Positions 58,301-64,000 of a stretch of 64,000 nt of DNA are shown in pieces (the stretch's first letter is position 1; each line of letters begins with the position of its first letter). Origin of the DNA: Urechis unicinctus (lineage: Eukaryota; Annelida; Polychaeta; Xenopneusta; Urechidae); contig CM067348.1 of assembly GCA_034190875.2 (NCBI GenBank), forward strand, positions 26,042,409-26,106,408, in the 5' to 3' direction. Under the pieces are notes generated by a model. It worked only from the letters and a program-made list of their open reading frames with translations. It made no database searches and was not told the origin of the DNA. Made by a program: the position numbers and the translations under genes.

Positions 58301-61300
58301 GTTTGACCCCTGCTCCAGATAATGCACTCCTTGATCGAGACAGAACATAGTATTATCCAGACAGTACTCTATGTGAATAGTCAAGGACCCCCTGTCCCTG
58401 GTCATGGGACACATGCATGTTTCGGATATTCAATTTTGCGCTAGGGTGAGCAGTGCTGCGGTACCCCGGGTGGCATGGACAGACTACTATCTGATACAGA
58501 CATAACTCGAGTACCATGCGTGTTCTCTTTATTGACCTTGACAAATTCAGACTGTTCTTTCGTTGATCCAGTCAGCACTGTGTAATAATTATATCAAGAC
58601 AGTACTATCTATGATTCAGACCATGCTTTAAATAATCTAGGCAGCCTCTGTTGCTCAAACAGAAGTATGATCCAGAGGATTCTTTAAGAGTACACAACGC
58701 AGTCCAGAAAATGATCCAGATATTCTCCATGCAGGATTAAATGTGATCGAGGAAAAAACTGCTGTTTGTCAGACAGTACTCAATAGGATTCAGATAGTAC
58801 TCTTTATGCTCCATGCATCACTTGATATGCTCTATACATCGCAGTACTCTTAATGATAACAAACCTACCCATCATCATAACGTACCCTCTCAGTCATCAG
58901 TTGATGGAGTAACCACCTACAGCTCATATTAATTATAAACCGCAGCTTCCCAGATCCACGAGTGACCTACGTGTCACCTGCTACTTCCCCCCTCTCCTCA
59001 TACATACCCCATATTGCAGAGCCACATGGCCATCCTGCCCAGGCAACGCCCGAAGGCCCCAACCCTTACTGACCTGGCTACTGCACGTCCCATGAGAATT
59101 GGGATGGCGTGCCTTAGTTGTTGAGGGAAGCACTTTATATTTGAAAATCAGTTCTCTCCTGGCCTCCGAGCTCAACACATCTCTCTCTGATATTAAGGCA
59201 AAGTTACATCAATAATTCCAAAGTTGAAGTCAGCTAATAAAGTTCAAGTTTGTATAAACTCTACACCTGGAGTTTGAGTCTTCATTATTACAAGTGCGTA
59301 TAGTGTGCATCTCAACACCACAGATCACGATACGACACAGACTGCTCTGCAGAATTTATCTTGACACAATTGTACTCTGTAATCCAGACAGTTCCCTAAT
59401 ATCCCCCAAAACAGGACAACTGATAACCCTTGCAGTTGCACAACAGCCATTCCAAGGTACAGTGCTATTTTCAGGGCATGGCATATGGAGTTGGAGAAAC
59501 AGAAGCAGGGGGGGCAGGCCAGCCTTACACGGGCTTATGCCAGAGCATTTGGTGCATTCTATTTGCTCATAGGTCTCCTGGCTCTATTGCAGGTGCGTGG
59601 CTTTGTAATGGAGCCTACTCGATGTGGGAGGAGTATATCCCTCTATTACTAATTCAATATGTTGGTCCTGTTTAGCTAGGAAGCACCTGCACAATTACAA
59701 TCCTGCTTTAGTCCTCGGCTTACAAATGTGTTCCCTATATGTAATGGCTGGACATGTTATGGATGAACAGTTTTTTAGAATTTGCTTCAGTCATGCCTCA
59801 GCTATGCATCAGTCTGTCGGTATTTGCATAGTCGGTATATGTAGAGACTGTATTTGTATAGTCGGTATATGTATAGTGGGTATATGTACAGTTGGTATAT
59901 GTATTGTGGGTATATGTATAATGGGTATATGTATAGTCGGTATATGAATAGTGGTTGTATGAATAGTCGGTATATGTATAGTGTGTATATATATAGTCTT
60001 TATATATTTTTTCGTCAAGAAAGAAACATTTAAGGCCAAATAGGATAATTGGACCATTGGTTGTTAGTAATGCGTATGGAGTTGTTGATGACGTTGTGGT
60101 GGCTGTACTGTGTGGGTGTAGGAGGCGCTGTTTGTGGTGCAGCCCCTCTTACTCGGGGGCCTTCTCAGGTACTTCAAGCCTGATACTGACATGGAACCCT
60201 GGCAGGTCAGTAATGTAAACACTGTATCCCAATAAGGTGCTGCTGAGTGTTCTGTTGATACCCACTTTCATATCATTAATTTCTGATGTGGCATCTCACA
60301 GTAATGCTTTATGACCCTGTTTTGACAAATCTTAATGATTAATTGATTAATCAGCACCAACAATATGACAACTGTGGGACTTTCCTATTGGGGTATCCAT
60401 TACAACCCTGTGTTTTCTGTCACTGACTGTGGTAGGCTTACATGTACGCTCTGGGTGTGGGCCTCTGCGCATTTGCACTCACTCTGGTCCACCATCCCTA
60501 CTTCTTCAATGGATGTCGTATCGGCATGTGGATTCGGGTTGCATCTTGTTCTCTCATCTACAGAAAGGTACTGGTTAACTTGTGCACTGCCTCTAAGGTG
60601 TCTGCTTGGAATAAACTGGGTACACTCCAAGGCTAACTATGCAATGGAGCTCAATATTTAAGGGAGGGATATCTTGGATAAACAGACCAAATAACACTAC
60701 AATACCTGATGACTTTAACCTAACCCTGTCTATTGCTCAGCTGAAATTACGATACCTTATAAGGCTCTCTCAACCTTCTACATGGCTATATGACCTTTGA
60801 TATGACCTTTGGCATTAACTTACAATACAAGATAATGTTTCAGAATATGTTGCTCCTTATTGTGTATTAGGTTTTGAAGCTTAATTATGCTGCTCTTGGC
60901 AAGACGACCACTGGTCAGATCGTGAACTTAATGACCAATGATGTAGTCAGGTTTGATCTGGTAAGTTTCCTATACACTGCCCTCATGTCTACACATGCAA
61001 GTTGGTTGATGATATATTGGAAGATTTGTAACTCATACTTCGGTTAGGCCGTGTAAAATAAATGTTGTGGTTCCGGGGACACTTGAAGAAGATTTTTAAT
61101 TTATTAGCTATTTTTGTTGCTACTTCAGGGTGACCCAGGGGTAGACACTAACTTCCAGCATTCACTTGTCCCGTGAGACATGGTTTGGTTGTTTTTCTTG
61201 ATATAAATTACAAAATCTTATGTAAAATGTTTATTGCATTAAAATTATTTATACTCCAATCAGTAAATGTTAAGTATCTTAAAAATTTCTGTACAGCTTA

Positions 61301-63374
61301 ATGAAAACAGGTTTCCAAAAATATTAAATGGTACAAATCCACCCCTTGTAAATGCAAGATATTCGTGGCTTCATTCCTTCGTTGGTTGGTTGGTCATAGC
61401 GGTTGAATTTACCAGCTGAGGTCATATTGGCCCTTTATATATATTTTGTGTTTGTTGCGCCATCAGATTGACACGTTGGTTTTACAACAGTCCGCCAAAA
61501 CAAGAAGTGTTGGCTCGCGCGCTCCGTCATTGAAGCGCAGTATGTAACGCACCAACGTCACAACGCGTGGTGTTAAATCAATAGTGCATTAAAAACCTTT
61601 CACAAAATCTAGTTCGACCTTACATCACTGTCTTGACGCTAGCTAGTTATCGAGACAATCATACTACGACACATAACAAGCACAGGGATTTACATTGGCC
61701 TGCCAACCGCTATCTTCTATGTATACATAGAATATAGTGGCTGGGAGGCCAATGTAAATCCCTGTGGTAACAAGTGCCTCTGTTTTCGGGTACTGGTAAA
61801 GCCACTTGGTAAAACCGTACATGACTGAGTGAGTCTTATAATTATTAGCAGTCAAAGAACTTCACCATACACGAAACTGGCGTATGGATCAGTGCTGTAC
61901 AGTTACTGATTATTCTGTCCTACACGCTCGGCTGCTCATTCAATGAAGCTGAAACCTCAGTCTTCAAGGCTTCAGCGTTCTCTCGAGATAAGAATCAAAC
62001 GCCATATGCCGAACTTACTCGAATGTGTCCAGCAGGTAGTTCACTAAACTATCGTTGGTCTTGAAGCTGTATAGTTTTTTCACACCCATTCAGCGAATAA
62101 ACGCCCTTGGAGAGACTGTGATGTGTTTATATCGTGTTTTAGTCTTCGTATCTATGATCAAAATGCACAAAAATGGAACTGATGGCGGCGACAAGCGTAA
62201 TTTCTCACAACAACAACAAAACTGCCGACGGCGGAAGTTAGGATCTATTTTCAAATACTGCAGGGCCGCGCAGCGATTGAAAGTCTGAAAACTTAACATT
62301 TTTGGTTTCCAAGGTGCTGTTACCAAGCAGTTTGCTAGGCAACCACTTTCCATATATGGGGCTGAACAGTCCCTTTAACATGTCTGGTCGGACAAGTACT
62401 TGGGACTTTTCACTTGTCCCATAAGCAGAACCACCTGTCCCGGGCAAGCGGACAACCGTTAGTGTCTAGCCCTGCCCGGGGTCATTACTCAAGGGCAGTT
62501 GGCTATATATTTTTTTGTGACTGAAGGGTTGGAAGGTTATTCTAGGGTCAGCCATTTATTTAACTTTGCCTTATTGATTGAAAGTGGGTGCCCAAAAAAT
62601 CACTCAAAACAGATAACATTGTGAAGGAGTTGAATAGTGCGATATTAAAATTGGAATATTTTCTTAGTTGATTTCTCTGCATTTGGCACTGAGGTTGGGT
62701 ATACTACAGAATAAAAGAAAAATGATGAGTAATGAAATATTTCCCAATAATCAATAATCCCAATAATAAGTAATTTCTGTCAGCTTCTTGGATACAGCGT
62801 CTTAGTTGCTGCTGTGTCATGCATGGGGCTAATAAAATCATGCCATTTGAAAGGTATTTCCTGTTGAATGATGCTATAATGTATCAAGCTGAAGATAAGT
62901 AATTCCACCTGTTTGATTGGTACCTATGTGACAGTGCACATTGTTCTTCCACTACCTGTGGCTGGGACCTCTCCAGGCCCTGGTTGTCCTTGTCATCCTC
63001 TGGTACATGTTAGGACCCAGCTGCCTGGCAGGATTTGCTCTAATTGCCTTCCTAATACCCATACAGGCTGCTTTCGGCAAGCTCTTTAGCATCTTAAGGT
63101 GAGTGATGTGTAGTTTGGTTGAGATTGGGAGGGACCCTGTTGTCTCTTCACTGTGCTCTCTGCATCCCAAACATGATTTTAAACAAATGATGTATTTCTG
63201 GCCGTGGACACCACCTCCATTGTTGTGAGATGACAAAATGTATTTCAGGTTAAAGACGGCCGTGCAGACTGACAACCGAGTTCGTATTATGAATGAGTTA
63301 CTGACAGCTATTCGAGTGATCAAAATGTACTGTTGGGAGAAGCCGTTTGCTGACCATGTTAAGTCAGTCAGGGG
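52393..63374 (+). CDS. ABCC4 (MRP4)-like ABC transporter, 5' part
   Basis: N-terminal part of a plasma-membrane ABC exporter of subfamily C, closest by eye to ABCC4/MRP4, which exports organic anions and cyclic nucleotides. Eight coding exons: 52393-52466, 55687-55797, 56972-57089, 60122-60205, 60436-60567, 60871-60960, 62935-63098 and 63249-63374. Phases agree at every join. The start MDEDTRELKPNPLKKANVFS, followed by WLNPLFRHGAKNTLEVDDLY, is the ABCC4 signature (human: [33 protein letters not shown]). Then come WEQEKALRKEGKDPSYARAI, membrane helix 1 across exons 3-4 (VVQPLLLGGLLRYF), helix 2 in exon 5 and LGKTTTGQIVNLMTNDV. Helices 3-4 are in exon 7 (WLGPLQALVVLVILWYML), followed by RIMNELLTAIRVIKMYCWEK in exon 8. 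This covers about 300 residues of an expected 1,300; both nucleotide-binding domains lie beyond the window. No frame problem is seen. An ABCC5-like or invertebrate-specific ABCC gene is less likely. Confidence 0.92.
52736..54146. mobile_element. Non-autonomous hAT-like DNA transposon in ABCC4 intron 1
   Basis: About 1.4 kb with ends CAGGGCTCGAAATTA and (inverted) CAGGGGTAGAAATTAG. The TIR start CAGGG..GAAATTA is typical of hAT elements. The eight bases outside are ATCATTAT on the left and ATTATTAT on the right, seven of eight matching, as expected for an 8-bp target duplication. No transposase frame was found. It carries GC-rich subterminal stretches and an internal 94-bp tandem duplication. 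Confidence 0.8.
52938..53124. repeat. Tandem duplication, 94 bp x 2, inside the hAT-like element
   Basis: AGCTTCCC(G/A)GCTGT(G/A)TACTA begins two adjacent copies at 52938 and 53032 that differ at only a few positions. Confidence 0.9.
54270..55446. mobile_element. TIR-bounded non-autonomous DNA element in ABCC4 intron 1
   Basis: Left end TGTGCTCACGCTAGCCATT; inverted right end TGTGCTCACTCTAGGCATT. ATACAC occurs just outside both ends, so a short target duplication is likely. AT-rich inside, with no transposase. Superfamily uncertain. Confidence 0.6.
56105..56205. repeat. Two tandem copies of a 45-bp unit
   Basis: CAAGACCCC(C/A)(G)CCCC..CCCCATATA(T)(A/C)TTGTCAGATT occurs twice in succession. 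It lies in ABCC4 intron 2. Confidence 0.6.
58190..58325. repeat. Tandem repeat, unit about 33-35 bp
   Basis: ACAGTACTGTGTTTGACCCC followed by TGCTTCTGATAGT recurs three to four times. Related CAGTACT phrases continue less regularly to about 58850. Confidence 0.75.
59815..59995. repeat. Minisatellite, unit about 15 bp (GTATATGTATAGT(C/G)G)
   Basis: About eleven units. The repeating Ile-Gly-Ile-Cys frame and its complement are repeat translations. Confidence 0.92.
61136..62474. mobile_element. hAT-like non-autonomous element in ABCC4 intron 6
   Basis: Left end CAGGGGTAGACACTAAC; inverted right end CAGGGCTAGACACTAAC, about 1.34 kb apart. ACTTGTCCC subterminal phrases recur near both ends (about 61166 and 62409-62440). 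No convincing 8-bp duplication was seen. No transposase. A smaller palindromic element is nested inside. Confidence 0.75.
61681..61766. mobile_element. 86-bp palindromic MITE nested in the hAT-like element
   Basis: CACAGGGATTTACATTGGCC at the left and its complement at the right, with pairing that continues almost to the centre (TATGTATACATA). Flanking octamers ATAACAAG and GTAACAAG match at seven of eight bases, as for a hAT-type target duplication. Confidence 0.8.
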
Positions 63375-64000
63375 GTAGGTGACACACTCACTTGCGTGGT
63401 ATTGGACAGGATATGGGTATTTGCTGTGTTGTATGTTAGCATTTCCTCTACTGCAGTAAAACCTGTCTTACCAGACACCTCTATACAACAGACAATCTTT
63501 CCGCAACACCTCTCTATAAAGGATGCATCTGCTGTCCCCCCTAAGGGTCTGTTAAAGACAGGTTTTACCGTGCTTGAATCCCTAATTTTCTCAGTTTTGT
63601 CGTCTCCTGTCTGACAGGTTGCTTGGTGCTGTGAGGCTATAGTGACACGCCTTCAAGCACCTGTCCTCTCACCATCCTTGTTTGTCTTATCAAATCTCTT
63701 CCTGTTTAGTTATCCTTCATGTATCAACTTGATCATGGTTTGCTTCCAGACTCACTGACCTTCTAACACTCCTTCTGACCAAGCTTTACTTTGCCTGGCT
63801 TTCTTCACTACATTCTTCCTCTCTCACCATCTGTTCATCAGGTGGATCATTAACAACTAATATATGTATATAGGTGTGAATATTTGGTGTTGTCAGTAGT
63901 TTTTGGATGGATTAACATTGAAATTAACCTCATGCTATGTATTGATGTGATCAAAGAATTGAAATAACACATGCTGGACTCTCCATAAATTTACTAACAC
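63375..64000. other. ABCC4-like intron 8 or downstream sequence to window edge
   Basis: No further ABCC4 exon recognised before the window ends. The phrase TAAAACCTGTCTTACCAGAC at about 63458 pairs with GTCTGTTAAAGACAGGTTTT at about 63546, so a small inverted repeat of about 110 bases may be present (63455-63570). Confidence 0.45.

Larger units (their letters stand above)
57090..60121. other. ABCC4-like intron 3, about 3 kb
   Basis: No exon found between exons 3 and 4, which join in phase. It holds two minisatellites, listed separately. A plus-strand frame at 59294-59572 has no domain and no splice support. Confidence 0.5.

Noticed and set aside
59294-59675. Two overlapping plus-strand frames in ABCC4 intron 3
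   Set aside because: No similarity to ABC transporters, no splice fit between exons 3 and 4, which already join in phase.

Overview
The window is animal nuclear DNA. It has multi-exon genes with GT-AG introns, dense microsatellites and minisatellites, and several classes of eukaryotic transposon. The gene set and repeats (Polinton-class elements, a SINE resembling the MetaSINE superfamily, hAT-like elements) fit a marine invertebrate, either a lophotrochozoan such as a mollusc or a cephalochordate. The sequence alone does not settle which. Exon calls were made by reading splice sites and frames by hand against remembered family sequences, with no database search.

Layout. 1-2445: gene-poor, with one minisatellite. 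2446-14185: a broken Polinton with its polymerase end on the left and younger repeats inside it. 14298-16073: two long dinucleotide arrays flanking a bare stretch. 16285-20209: three tandem copies of an MS4A/CD20-like four-pass membrane protein gene on the plus strand. Copy 1 looks intact; copies 2 and 3 are near-identical to each other and damaged. 22024-32205: a complete PEX1 gene on the minus strand, with 20 coding exons totalling about 1,273 codons. 32350-33260: the 3' part of a LINE. 34300-36008: the last two coding exons of a PHYHIP-like gene on the minus strand, with a SINE in the intron. 36250-42800: mostly intergenic, with a Harbinger-type transposase remnant, a LINE RNase H remnant, microsatellites and a 44-bp minisatellite. 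42804-51590: a second broken Polinton, inverted relative to the first. 52393-63374: the first eight coding exons of an ABCC4 (MRP4)-like transporter on the plus strand, running off the right edge, with three TIR-bounded DNA transposons in its introns.

The host genes do not form one pathway. PEX1 (the peroxisomal AAA ATPase that recycles the PTS1 receptor) and a homologue of PHYHIP (first named as a partner of the peroxisomal enzyme phytanoyl-CoA hydroxylase) lie next to each other on the same strand. A 45-bp piece of PEX1 exon 5 recurs just past the PHYHIP-like stop codon. The most unusual local structure is PEX1 exon 16, which is bracketed by two tandem arrays that reach its two splice sites; one array is built from copies of the exon's own first bases.

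I found no wholly new biological system. The best leads are the exon-bracketing arrays in PEX1, two single-base frame offsets in PEX1 that both fall in G runs, the tandem MS4A-like cluster, the PEX1-derived 45-bp duplication, and a nested palindromic element in an ABCC4 intron.
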